From assembly GCF_000002985.6 (NCBI RefSeq), contig NC_003280.10, forward strand, positions 620,001-684,000: 64,000 nt of DNA. Direction: 5' to 3'. This document shows positions 52,360 through 61,619 of the stretch, in pieces. This DNA comes from Caenorhabditis elegans (taxonomy: Eukaryota; Nematoda; Chromadorea; Rhabditida; Rhabditidae). Each line of letters begins with the position of its first letter. Position 1 is the first letter of the stretch. Under the pieces are notes generated by a model. It saw only the letters and a program-made list of their open reading frames with translations, made no database searches and was not told the DNA's origin. Made by a program: the position numbers and the translations under genes.

Positions 52360-52806
52360 TTTAAAGGTGGAGCAGCGCCAGTGGGGAAATTGTTGAAAAC
52401 CACTCATTTGGTTCCGAAATGACCAAATATCAAAATAAAACTTTTCGAAAATTTTTTTAAAATTTAAATTTTTTTATTTACTATCAAAAAGTGGCAATTA
52501 CTCAGTTTTTGCCACTCATAATTTTGGAAGTCGACCAAAAAACTTTTTTTTTTCGGCATTTTTTATGTTTTAATTTTGTTCAAATTATTTGTATTAAAAC
52601 ATTGTAGGGGTCGAAACATGCGACATTTCTTTAAATTCCCTCAAAAGCTAGTATTTTTCAAAATTCTGGCAATTTGTCAAAACTTTGATTGGAAATTATG
52701 AAAAATCTAAGAGTTTTTGGAGTGTTTTATTATGATATTTGGTTGTTTTGGATCATTATAAGTGCATTTAGACAAATTCCCCACTGGCGCTACTTCACCT
52801 TTAAGA
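52360..52806. mobile_element. MITE of the TTTAAAGGTGGAG family, full length
   Basis: Starts TTTAAAGGTGGAGCAGCGCC and ends GGCGCTACTTCACCTTTAA. The arms are complementary for only ~30 bp; the middle (GTCGACCAAAAAACTTTTT, then AACATTGTAGGGGTCGAAAC) matches 56388-56834. It lies in intron 2 of the sri pseudogene. Confidence 0.9.
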
Positions 52807-52904
52807 TGCTCCACAATTAGGGGGAATTTATAAAACGAGTAGTATATGTACAATCCATTTTACTTACAAGTAAGCTGTAATTAGATAATTGAAAAAATCT
52901 CGAA

Positions 52905-53468
52905 TTGCATCAAATTCCTATTTGAATTACCGCAAATAGTTCGATGTTCGATGGAGCGCGCTTGCATTATTTTAACTTTTATTTGTCAATTTTTCTTATT
53001 TTTGAGTGATTTTACTGGAAATTTAGTGAAAAATTCAAGATAAATGTAGATTGTTCACTAAAAAAAATTGAAAACAAAGAAAGAACGTTTTCCAACGACG
53101 TTGAGCCTGAAATAATCTATTTTAAAGGTTTAGGCTTTAGCACCCGCTTTTTAATAAAAAATTTGCATTTATCTTTAAATTTTCATTAAATTTCCAGTAA
53201 AATGACTCGAAAAAACATGAAAAATCAATCAAAAATAAGAAAAATTGATAAATAAAAATTAAAATAATGCTAGCGCGCTCCATCGAACATCAAACTATTG
53301 GCGGTAATTCAAATAGGAATTTGCTGAAATTCGAGATATTTTCAATTTTCAAAAAATCATATAAAATTTAGAAAATTTTTTTAAATTTTTTTACTATGAT
53401 ATTTGGCCATTGTGGTACCATAGGCATGTTTTAAAGCAATTTCCCCACTGGCGCTACTACACCTTTAA
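52905..53468. mobile_element. Palindromic MITE (GCGCGCTCCATCGAAC arms), left end truncated
   Basis: Right end GCGCTACTACACCTTTAA. The arms GTTCGATGGAGCGCGCTTGC (52942) and GCGCGCTCCATCGAAC (53274) and the text ATTTCCAGTAAAATGACTC pair with each other. It is the same family as 57201-57898 and 59833-60272 and as the fragment at 34750-34930. Confidence 0.85.
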
Positions 53469-53968
53469 TGATTAGTTGGTGTCGATGCACCATGTTCAAA
53501 ACTAGGGGTCTGTATGCTAACCATTTGGGAATTGCACCAAATCGCCGAAGATGCTAACCCAAAGCAGTTGAGTGTCCAAATAGGTATAAAAAATATTGGT
53601 TGGCTTAATACGCTTAGTTGAAAGTCGGTAACCATACTGCACATCTAAAAATTATTTCAGAACCTAAAAACACAAGTCTGAGGCTCACTTGAAGTGAGAA
53701 AACGAAATATTTGAAATTGTCGAGCTTCTCACTTTTAGACATAATAATCCATATCGTAGATGTGTTAACTACCAGTGAAATCACACCAAAAATATTGAAA
53801 AACGGGGCATACCAAATTGGAATCGAAAAATCGACATGGTCCTTGTAGTTTGGTAGTTTTGGTAATAGTCATTTTCAAGTGAGCTGGTATCGAAACCCAA
53901 AAACATTTTGTCAAAAAAAAACGTTTTGCAGAACGTTAAGCTGACAGGTGACGTTCTAGTCAACAGAA

Positions 53969-54285
53969 TTTGAGGTTTGGCCCTTTCAGCGAGTTTCTAG
54001 CTTCAAGGCGCAGGTGACCTAAGATATGAGTAGTGCTAGTGGTATTTGATGTCGGTTGATCGGAATTCAAAGAGCTGTTGAAGAGCACCGTACCTACGTG
54101 CCTTCGTGCCTAGGTGCCTTCGTGCCTACGTGCCTACGTGCCTACGTTCCTACGTGCCTGCGTACCTACGTTCCTACGTGCCTGCGTACCTAAGTGCCTT
54201 CGTACCTACGTGCCTACGTGCCTACGTACCTACGTGCCTTCGTACCTACGTGCCTAAGTGCCTACGTGCCTCGGTGCCTAGTCCA
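53969..54285. repeat. 10-bp minisatellite CGTGCCTACG / CGTACCTACG
   Basis: From about 54093 to 54282 a strict 10-bp period (GTGCCTACGT, GTTCCTACGT, GTGCCTTCGT, GTACCTACGT) runs for ~19 units. The preceding 120 bp is unique sequence with nothing recognised. The array ends 150 bp before the next gene. Confidence 0.95.
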
Positions 54286-54431
54286 CACTACTCTACTTCA
54301 AGTTTCAATATTTTTATTTATTTTCATTATTAAATTCCCCATGAATTGCGTGAACTTTCTTGATTAAAAGTTCAAATTGATAAGATCTCTCACGAATTGG
54401 TATATTTTAAAATCTATTCAGCCATTCCAAA

Positions 54432-54896
54432 ATGTCCCTCCTCACCGCTCCACTCACCATTGGTCTCCTGCTCTTCATCCTTCACGGATCCTGTGATGGA
54501 AGCCCAGTCCCAATAGGATTTTACAGTCAAGTTAACAATGATCGTGCTTTGTATAGACCTGTTGGAGTAAAATTCAAGGAACTGGTGAGTATAATTATAT
54601 TAATTTAAAGTCATATCCAATTGATTTCAGATCAGAGACTCTGCACTGGAGAGCAAAGCGTCGAGATCGTCTTGCGGCAGCTTTGGGAATGTAAACGTGG
54701 TGTATGTGAAAACCAAGAATGGCTTCAGAGTGAAACAGGTTTGTTGAAACTTTCATAGGTACCTATTAATCAATTTTTAAAGAAACACGAATATATGATC
54801 AACGTTTACAATCGTGTTGGCTGTGCTCAGCTGGATTGCGGCCCCACTTTCAAGCCCGAGTCCACACACAGAGTTTGTGTTTTTGGTAGAGGATGA
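54432..54896 (+). CDS. Small secreted cysteine-containing protein, unknown function
   Basis: Exons 54432-54584, 54631-54738 and 54783-54896 are all phase 0; 124 residues. A signal peptide is clear (TIGLLLFILHGSCDG). The mature part has Cys in SCGSFGNVNVVYVKTKNGF and in RVGCAQLDCGPTF plus one near the end (RVCVFGRG), an even-number pattern fitting two disulphides. A weak resemblance to the other secreted proteins of this window is limited to size. No known domain is recognised. The third exon's acceptor (TTTTTAAAG) is weaker than usual. There are no stops or shifts, so it is probably an expressed nematode-specific secreted protein. Confidence 0.72.
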
Positions 54897-55602
54897 ATTT
54901 GCTCCTCTTGTTTGAATGAAGACTTGCAATTAAAATTGTGCAAAGTGGGCCGGTGGGCCGCCAGCCCTTTGGGTATGGGGTGTGCTCGAGAAAAATGAAG
55001 TCGTTACGACCAAAACTGACTGAGATACCGTCATTTGAAGTTTATATAAGGGGTGGGCGGCAAACGATTTTTCCGGCAAATCGGCAAACCGGCAAATTGC
55101 CGGAATCGGAAATTTCCGGCAAATTGCCGGAATCGGAAATTTCCGGCAAATCGGCAAATCGGCATTTTGCCGGAACTTAAAATTTCCGGGAAATTGCCGA
55201 TTTGCCGGATTTGCAGAAAGTTTTCGGCAAATTGTGGTTTTGCACTTATGCTTCCGTCTTATAAAAAATCCCTTTAAACATTTCCGGCAAATCGGCAAAC
55301 GGGCAAATTTCCGGAATTGGAAATTTACAACAAATCGGCAAATTGCCGGTTTGCCGATTTGCCGAATTTGTCGACAAATCAATTTGCCGAACGGCAATTG
55401 CCGCCCAGCCCTGGTTTATATCATCTAAGGAGCTTTTGTACGTCCGGCCCTAAGCCTGAATTATTGGGCTTAGAATAGGCTTACAGTATTTGGACCTGCG
55501 GCCTTCAATCTGAGTTATTAGTTTTTATTGAAACGTGACCTCTTGGACAATGAAACAAACATACTCATTTTCTTCAAAATTCACTCATTTCTACGTTCCG
55601 CC
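54897..55602. other. Region between the small secreted gene and VMO-I locus 3, mostly a hAT-like MITE
   Basis: Contains the MITE at 55048-55413 and short unique flanks. The 190 bp before 55603 include TAAGCCTGAATTATTGGGC and no clear TATA box, in contrast to loci 2, 4 and 5. Confidence 0.4.
55048..55413. mobile_element. hAT-like MITE (366 bp) with 8-bp target duplication GTTTATAT
   Basis: GTTTATAT occurs at 55040-55047 and 55414-55421. Ends are AAGGGGTGGGCGGCAA and TTGCCGCCCAGCCCTG. The inside is CGGCAAATCGGCAAACCGGC-type repeats around a GCTTCCGTCTTATAAAAAAT centre identical in kind to the element at 40649-41142. Confidence 0.92.
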
Positions 55603-56387
55603 ATGATTTTCAAAATCTTACTCCTGTTTCTAAGTGTCAATTGCGAAGCCTTACCGGATAATTATATGAAGGAAATCAAATCAGAAGAGATCACACGATA
55701 CGGTGTTTGGTATGGATACGTGCACTGTAATGAAGGAGAATATGCAGGAGGGATGCAGTCCAAGTTTTCGGAAATTCATGTCCATTCGTTTTGGTCGTTT
55801 TTCAACTTTTTCGATAACACTGGGCTCAATGCTGTGAGGCTTTACTGTCAGAGAATTGGAGCAAGTAATTCGACCAACGGATCCTTAAATCCAATAATGA
55901 GTGGAGAAGGTGCTGATGGAAAATGGGGAGAAGTTAAATGGTGTCCAAATGGTACAGTAATCACTGGCTTCTCGTTGAAATCAGTGCCAGATCGTGGGCC
56001 ATTCAAGGATGATCTGGGAGCCACCTCATTCCGTGTGTATTGTGGAAACCCGTTTGAAGGTCGGAGCACAAAATTGCTCTTGGAAAGTGAGTTTCTCAGG
56101 ATATATGTTCAGTAGAATTTGATTTTGTTTTTTGTAGGTGACAAAAATGAGTGGGGTACTTGGACTGGCGATCAATTTTGTGATAAGGGTTTCGCGGTGT
56201 GTGGAATCAAGAGTCAAGTTGAAGCTCGGGCAAAAGATACGACGGCTCTGAATAATGTAAACCTGCACTGCTGCCCAGTATCCGAAGATGTTAAACTAAC
56301 AAGTTGTACTCCGAACCTTGTGGCGATTAGGATTGATACTCTGGATAATAGACGCGGTAAGGGCTGGAAATTAGAAGTAGTCTGGAG

Positions 56388-56834
56388 TTTAAAGGTGGAG
56401 TAGCGCCAGTGGGGAAATTGTTAAAAACCACTCCTTTGGTCCTAAAGTGACCAAATAGCATGATAAAACTTTTCTAAAAAATGTTGATTTTTTTTTAAAT
56501 TTACTGTCAAAAAGTGGCAATTACTCAGTTTTTGCTACTCATAATTTTGGAAGTCGACCAAAAAAAAAAAATTTTTTTTTCGACATTTTTTATGTTTGAA
56601 TTTTGTTTAAATTATTTGTATTAGAACATTGTAGGGGTCGAAACATTCGACATTTCTTTAAATTTCCTCAAAAGCTCGTATTTTTAAAATTTTTGCCAAT
56701 TTGCCAAAACTTTGACCGGAAATTATGAAAAAAATGATAAAATTTTTTGGAGTGTTTTATTATGATATTCGATTGTTTTGGATCATTATAAGTACATTTA
56801 GACAAAATCCCCACTGGCGCTACTCCACCTTTAA
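56388..56834. mobile_element. MITE of the TTTAAAGGTGGAG family in intron 2 of VMO-I locus 3
   Basis: Starts TTTAAAGGTGGAGTAGCGCC, ends GGCGCTACTCCACCTTTAA. The interior is nearly collinear with 52360-52806. Confidence 0.92.
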
Positions 56835-57188
56835 GACCTAAGTCCTAATACTAAACTTAGGCCGACCTAAGCCAAGCCCTATAACAAGTCTGATGTTCCA
56901 GGTGACACCAAACTAGTCAGAGAGCATCTTGTCACTAAATCCTATACACGTACCAACCAGGACACGAAGACGTTGAGTAAAGAGGAGAAGACTTCGTTTT
57001 ATAGAAGTAGGTTACCTACCTAGTTCTTTCTGAAAGTCAAGGCTACCTTCAGAAATTGGCGAAGAATTCGGTTTTAATGGCGGGTCACCTGTCTCCTTCA
57101 ATGTTAGTGGGGAAGGTGGTGTAACTCTTGATAATGTCCGGAAGAAGGACTTGATCTCGATGGTTCAAACTGCTGTGACAAACACGGA

Positions 57189-57898
57189 GGGGGGGGGGGG
57201 CTGCTTTAAAACATGCCTATGGGGTCACAATGACCGAACATCATGATAAAAATATTCAAAAAAAATTTCTAGATTTTATATGATATTTTGAAAATTGAAA
57301 AAATCACAGTTTTTGCCTAATTCCTATTTAAATTTCCGTCAATTGGATTTGTTCGATGGAGCGCGCTTTCACGTTTTTAAATTTATTTTTTTATTTATTG
57401 TTATTTTCCACTGATTTTTAATGTTTTCGGTGTATTTGTGCTTGAATTTTAGAGAAAAAGCCAAGATAAATGCAAATTTTCGATTAAAAAACACGCTGAC
57501 AGGCGTAAATCAGTGAAATTAATTAATTCAGGTTCGAAATCGTTTAAAATTGTTACTTTGTCAATTTTACGCATGTAAGCGTGCTTTTTAATCGAAAATT
57601 TGCATTTATTTCGACTTTTTCTTCAATTTTCAGACAAAAATACACTGAAAACATGGAAAATCGGTGTAAATTAAGAAAAAATAACAATTAATAAATTTAA
57701 TAACGTGCAAGCGCGCTCCATCGGTCAAATCCAATTGACGGTAATTCAAATAGGAATTAGGCAAAAACTGAGATTTTTCCAATTTTCAAAAAATCATATA
57801 AAATTTAGAAAATTTTTTTGAATTTTTTTATTATGATATTCGGTCACCATAGGCATGTTTTAAATCGATTTCCCCACTGAGCGTAGTCCACCTTTAAA
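57189..57898. mobile_element. Palindromic MITE preceded by a 12-G run, in intron 4 of VMO-I locus 3
   Basis: The right end is GAGCGTAGTCCACCTTTAAA. Arms such as GGATTTGTTCGATGGAGCGC (57345) and GCGCTCCATCGGTCAAATCC (57713) are inverted. Compared with the copy at 59833, the first ~30 bp of the left terminus are missing and replaced by G12 (57189-57200), after which CTGCTTTAAAACATGCC resumes the element. Confidence 0.85.
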
Positions 57899-58347
57899 TA
57901 CTTTTCTGAAAATTAAACCAATTTCAGACTAAGCTATTGTTCGACGCAGCTCCCGGAACAGTGTCAGATGTCTACCAACTAGTTATCCAGTGCGGAGGTG
58001 TTCAGCTCGAACTACAAAAAGTTTTCCAAATTAGCTCGAAAAAGCCCGGTTCCTCTTCATCGCTACTAGGCCTGTCGATGGGTGCCACAATCCTTATACT
58101 TCTCGCTGCAGCTGTGCTTCTAATATTTCTGATTATTTTATCAGTTTTCCTGGTTAGTAGGATTCGGGTGAAACGCGTAAGAAAAATTTGTAATTAGCTT
58201 GTAGCAATGATAAGAAAATTGTTCCAGGATCGATCAAAAATGAGCAGGACTGGTGAAGGAGCAAAACGAGTTTCAAAGACCAAGACGGGGACGCCAATAA
58301 AGGAAATTGGAAGTGTGAAGAAGATTCGATGTTTGAAACATAAATGA

Positions 58348-59024
58348 GACTGAATTATTGTACAATCTGTTGATCCCATAGCAAAGGCGCTCTAGCGCAC
58401 ATAAAATATTTCACTGCGTAGCGACCCATTCAAACCCCTAATTAGGCTGTGATCTACCGCTTCACGTGTAGTCAGAAAGTCCCATTTCGCTTTGATCTTC
58501 GAAAAGTGCGGGAGAAGAGACGCAACCATCGATTTTGCATGGTTAAGAGCGTGCGGACGTCACAGTATTTCTGGAAAAATATTCCCGCATTTTTCGTAGA
58601 TCAAATCGCCACGTGCCGCTTCACCTCAGTACCATCGGGATTCCAGAAAAACACGCCAATTTCTAACTAGCTTCCAGCATCTTACTCTAGTACAGATTAG
58701 CCACGTGGTGTCAGGTTGTCCCATTACGGTTTGATCTACAAAAAGTGCGGGAGTTTTTTCCCCAGATACACGTGACGTCAGCACGTTCTAAGCCATGTAA
58801 AATCAGTTGAAAAGTTTGCGTCTAAATTCCCGCCATTCTTGTAGATCTACGTAGATTGAACAGAAATGGGACAGCCTGACACCAAGTGTTCAGCCAGATT
58901 CAAACAAGACTTTTTCAAATTTTCTGTCTTCCTCGTCGCCGATCCCACCGTTGATTCGATTAGGAATACAATTAACACCGCCGTTATAAAAGTTTGATCT
59001 CTCACAAAGGCGACACAAACACTC
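58348..59024. repeat. Spacer between VMO-I loci 3 and 4 with two palindromic CACGTG-type repeats
   Basis: Two copies of the GCGGGA palindromic element lie at about 58470-58620 and 58695-58890; the second has full ends (CACGTGGTGTCAGGTTGTCC and GGACAGCCTGACACCAAGTG). The promoter of locus 4, with TATAAAAG at 58985-58992, follows directly. Confidence 0.8.
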
Positions 59025-59675
59025 ATGCTCCCCACAATCTTGGCTCTACTTCTGGCTCCACTAGCCACTGCTCTTCCACCGACCATCATCAGATCGCCAA
59101 AAGTCACCGGATGGGGTTGGTGGAGTGAAATGGAGAGCTGCCCACCTGGCTATTTTGCTCACGGAATGCGTATCAAGTACGAACGTGACAGTGGTTCTCT
59201 GGATGAAACTGGTCTCAACGCGATCGAGCTGGCTTGTAAGAATCGTGCGGTTCCCAGCAGCGGTGACACCTACATCAAGGGCGCTGAGGGAGTGTTTGGA
59301 GGGTGGCAAGCCTACCAGTACTGTCCACAAGGGGAATATGTGATTGGATTCGCTCTTCAGTCGGAATCATGGCGTGGAGGAAACAAGGATGATGTAGCTG
59401 CCAACAACTTTGCAGCATACTGTGGAAGACCGGAGGCACCGAGACGGAGGTATAGTTGGATTCAAGGTAACTTCAGAAATATTAAATAATAATTAATTCA
59501 AATTTTATGATTTTTTTCAGGCTCGGTGAACGAGAGAGGAAGCTGGACCCGCGATCAGTTCTGCCCAGCTCGACAAATCGTCTGTGGAATCATAGTTCAA
59601 ATTGAACCCGCTCAAGCTCCGCATGTGGATGACGCCAGTCTTGACAGTGTTGGCTTAAAGTGTTGTGATTTTTGA
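59025..59675 (+). CDS. VMO-I-domain secreted protein (locus 4, intact)
   Basis: Two exons, 59025-59466 and 59521-59675; 198 residues. Signal peptide LPTILALLLAPLATA. Three beta-prism repeats with paired Cys: SCPPGYFAHGMRIKYE ... IELACKN, YCPQGEYVIGFALQSE ... AAYCGRP, FCPARQIVCGIIVQIE ... GLKCCDF. Each repeat has the VMO-I pattern W-x(n)-CPxGxxxxGxxxK followed by DxTxxNxxxLxC. VMO-I proteins are structural components of egg coats in birds; a transferase-like activity has been suggested but no catalytic role is certain. In nematodes the role is open (gut, cuticle or defence are all possible). Gene structure and TATA box match locus 2, its damaged sister. This is the cleanest member here. Confidence 0.93.
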
Positions 59676-59832
59676 AAAATTTTGAATAGAACGTGAATAA
59701 ATTCTCAATAGAAATCCTGATAAAAAGTGCACACTTGAAAGTTCACATATTCACAGATGACTTCAACTTGGTACAACTATGTTGTAGAGTGTGGCTTCTC
59801 GATTATTTCAACTTTTTGCTGAAATAATATTA

Positions 59833-60272
59833 TTTAAAGGTGGACTACGCTCAGTGGGGAAATTGCTTTAAAACACGGTCACAATGACCGAATATCATGA
59901 TAAAAAAATTCAAAAAAATTTCTAGATTTTATATGATTTTTTGAAATTTTCTATGTTTCTTCTAACATTTCGCATTTGTCTCGTTTATTTCTTCCATTTT
60001 CCGAGGAAAAAACATAGAAAATGAAGAAAATCAGTGAAATAATGAGAATAAATAAAATAAATTAATAAAAATAATGCAAGCACGCTCCACCGAACAAATC
60101 CAATTGGCATAAATTCAAATATAATTAGGTGAAAACTGTGATTTTTCCAATTTTCAAAAAATCATATAAAATCTAGAAATTTTTTTGAATTTTTTTATCA
60201 TGATATTCGGTCATTGTGACCCCACAGGCGCGTTTTAAATCAATTTCCCCACTGAGCATAGTCCACCTTTAA
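59833..60272. mobile_element. Palindromic MITE (TTTAAAGGTGGACTACGCTC ends), full length
   Basis: Left end TTTAAAGGTGGACTACGCTC, right end GAGCATAGTCCACCTTTAA. Interior CCGAATATCATGATAAAAA pairs with TTTTTTATCATGATATTCGG, and the centre is an A/T-rich palindrome. The right end overlaps the last codons of the minus-strand gene at 60240-60712. Confidence 0.92.
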
Positions 60273-60712
60273 GCTACAAAAATCTATGAAACAGAAGCTC
60301 CGAACCTCATGAGGAACCATCGCATCCTGTACAAGTCCCACCAATTGACCCTTATCAACACGTTCAGGGAGACCTGAAGTTATGACGCTAGCGGCAACCT
60401 CTGAATTCAAATTCTTTGCTGAAAAAATTAGAAGCCTCACATACTTTCAGGAAGATATTGAATCTCTCCGTCGCTTAAAGGTTTATGCAATTCGTAACCA
60501 CATTCCACGCGATATGTGTCAGTATTCGTTTTGTTGGCTGAAAGTTACACATAAAATTATACTTTTCTTTACGGAAATAGATGCAGACTACCGTTGTTAT
60601 CCAGAATATACCGTGTAAGCCAATAGGCTTTGCAGTTGAGCTTAGGGCTTCCGGATTGGGCATGCAAGGTAGCAACAAGGGTAAAAATAAGAAGAGTGGT
60701 TGAGCGAAACAT
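60240..60712 (-). CDS. Small secreted protein, unknown (left partner of a divergent pair)
   Basis: Exons 60712-60592, 60537-60445 and 60418-60240 with consistent phases (1, 1); 130 residues. The signal peptide is RSTTLLIFTLVATLHAQ. The mature start LNCKAYWLTRYILDNN resembles CSPRIYWKILAYIDN of the divergent neighbour, and ECGYELHKPLSDGEI aligns with YFIGYKDHLKYAERK. A hydrophilic part follows (LPERVDKGQLVGLVQDAM). No known domain is recognised. The last ~11 codons and the stop lie in a MITE (59833-60272), so the original C-terminus has probably been replaced. The 119-bp space to the divergent gene must hold both promoters. Confidence 0.62.
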
Positions 60713-60831
60713 TGGTAATTATTAACTGATGGTAAAATATTTATTATTTTTCAAAAAAATGTTAACGTAATGCCAAACTGGGCAAACTTTGTAAAAAAAA
60801 TCAATCATTTCCAATAATTCGACAATAGGTA
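60713..60831. promoter_or_regulatory. Shared bidirectional promoter of the divergent secreted pair
   Basis: 119 bp of A/T-rich sequence separates the two start codons (60712 minus, 60832 plus). It includes TAAAATATTTATTATTTTTC and no clear TATA box. Divergent co-expression is inferred from spacing alone. Confidence 0.45.
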
Positions 60832-61516
60832 ATGCTCCGTGCTCTGCTGCTCATTGCCCATGTGTGTGCTCATGTTGAGAGCCACCACAGTTGCTCTCCT
60901 AGAATTTACTGGAAAATTCTTGCTTATATCGACAATAGAAAAGGTACCAAATTTTGCCAAATTTAGTCCAGTAAGAAAAACTAAAAATTTCAGGCCTGGA
61001 AACTCGTGAAACTCAATTTGAGTACTTTATCGGGTACAAGGATCATCTGAAATACGCCGAGAGAAAGGATATCACACATGGTTGGTAATTTCGTAGTGGA
61101 CTCTAGCTAACCATTGGGGATTTTCAGAAATAATCGAGAGTCTTGAGCTTGCTAGTCCAGATGTTTTTGATGATATCAGGACTGACAGCGCCAACCGTTA
61201 CTTTGATTTTGAGGATGCGGAGCGGATGATCGAACGGGATTCTAGTGCGAGAACTGATGTGAGTGGGGCTTAGGCTAGGCTTAGGCTAGGCTTAGGCCTG
61301 GGCGTAGGCGTAGGCTTGGCTTATGCTAGGCTTAGGCGGAGGCTTAGGCTAGGCTTAGGCTAGGCTTAGGCCTGGCCCAGGTGTCTGAACCTGAATTTTC
61401 AGCATATTGGAACTCTGATTGCCCGTCCTGGCAAGTTTATGGCTAGCAAGCAGATGTTCGTCACTTGTGGAAAGTATATCTTTGCTCTCGAGGAAATTGT
61501 GAGTAGGGAATCATAG
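60832..61516 (+). CDS. Small secreted protein, unknown (right partner of a divergent pair)
   Basis: Exons 60832-60943, 60994-61080, 61128-61258 and 61403-61516 join with phases 1, 1, 0; 147 residues if the last exon reads through GTGAGT to TAG at 61514-61516. The signal peptide is LRALLLIAHVCAHVES. Mature features are CSPRIYWKILAYIDNRKG, FEYFIGYKDHLKYAERKD, an acidic part (SPDVFDDIRTDSANRYFD, then FEDAERMIERDSSARTD) and a basic end with one Cys (KQMFVTCGKYIFALEE). No family is recognised. The GTGAGT after EEI could be a donor for a further exon, but none is convincing before the repeat array. Resemblance to the minus-strand neighbour (YW ... YI(D/L)DN ... GY ... K) suggests an inverted gene duplication. 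Confidence 0.65.
61264..61380. repeat. Short degenerate (TTAGGC)n telomere-like array in an intron
   Basis: About 19 hexamers, mostly alternating GGCTTAGGCTA / GGCTTAGGCCT, inside the third intron of the secreted gene. It starts 6 nt after the GTGAGT donor, as the array in the GPCR gene does. Confidence 0.9.
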
Positions 61517-61619
61517 AAAGAACCTTTCCGAGCAACTTGTGATCTTTGAAAGATATGGAATAAAATTTGTGATGTTAAATTTTTTTTGTTGAATCTGTTC
61601 AATTGTAAGTCCCACCAAG

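Larger units (their letters stand above)
51542..53906 (-). pseudogene. sri chemoreceptor pseudogene with several small lesions and two MITEs
   Basis: All five exons can be recognised: exon 1 around 53906-53694 (LENDYYQNY ... IWIIMSKSEKLDNFKYFVF), exon 2 around 53645-53524 (MVTDFQLSVLSQPIFF), exon 3 around 52350-52128, exon 4 around 52072-51750 and exon 5 to 51542. Lesions: an 8-bp duplication (CTACCAAA, ~53852-53868) shifts exon 1; an extra base in a T-run (~52300) shifts exon 3 (FFCFLWRHQTIANI resumes in another frame); a perfect 17-bp tandem duplication (51890-51906 / 51907-51923) breaks exon 4; a small deletion near 51620 shifts exon 5 after ATTPP. Intron 2 holds two MITEs (52360-52806, 52905-53468). 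It was a full gene not long ago. Confidence 0.88.
55603..58347 (+). pseudogene. VMO-I-domain protein with C-terminal extension and membrane anchor (locus 3); one splice donor destroyed
   Basis: Exons 55603-56086, 56138-56356, 56902-57006, 57053-57189, 57928-58176, 58228-58347; phases fit throughout for 437 residues. A signal peptide (~1-15) precedes three VMO-I repeats: VHCNEGEYAGGMQSKF ... LYCQ, WCPNGTVITGFSLKS ... VYCGNP, FCDKGFAVCGIKSQVE ... LHCCPV. Residues ~235-345 form an extension shared with locus 1 (same 105- and 137-nt exons) ending PGTVSDVYQLVIQCGG. A transmembrane helix (~364-391, rich in Ile/Leu) and a Lys/Arg-rich tail of ~45 residues follow, predicting a type I surface protein, in contrast to the purely secreted paralogues. 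Exon 4 should end at GAG (57189) with phase 0, but GT is replaced by a run of 12 G joined to a MITE, so normal splicing to 57928 looks impossible unless a cryptic donor is used. Confidence 0.8.

Noticed and set aside
60382-60618. 78-codon plus-strand ORF between the MITE and the divergent pair
   Set aside because: It is the shadow of the minus-strand spliced gene, whose three exons have matching phases and a signal peptide.
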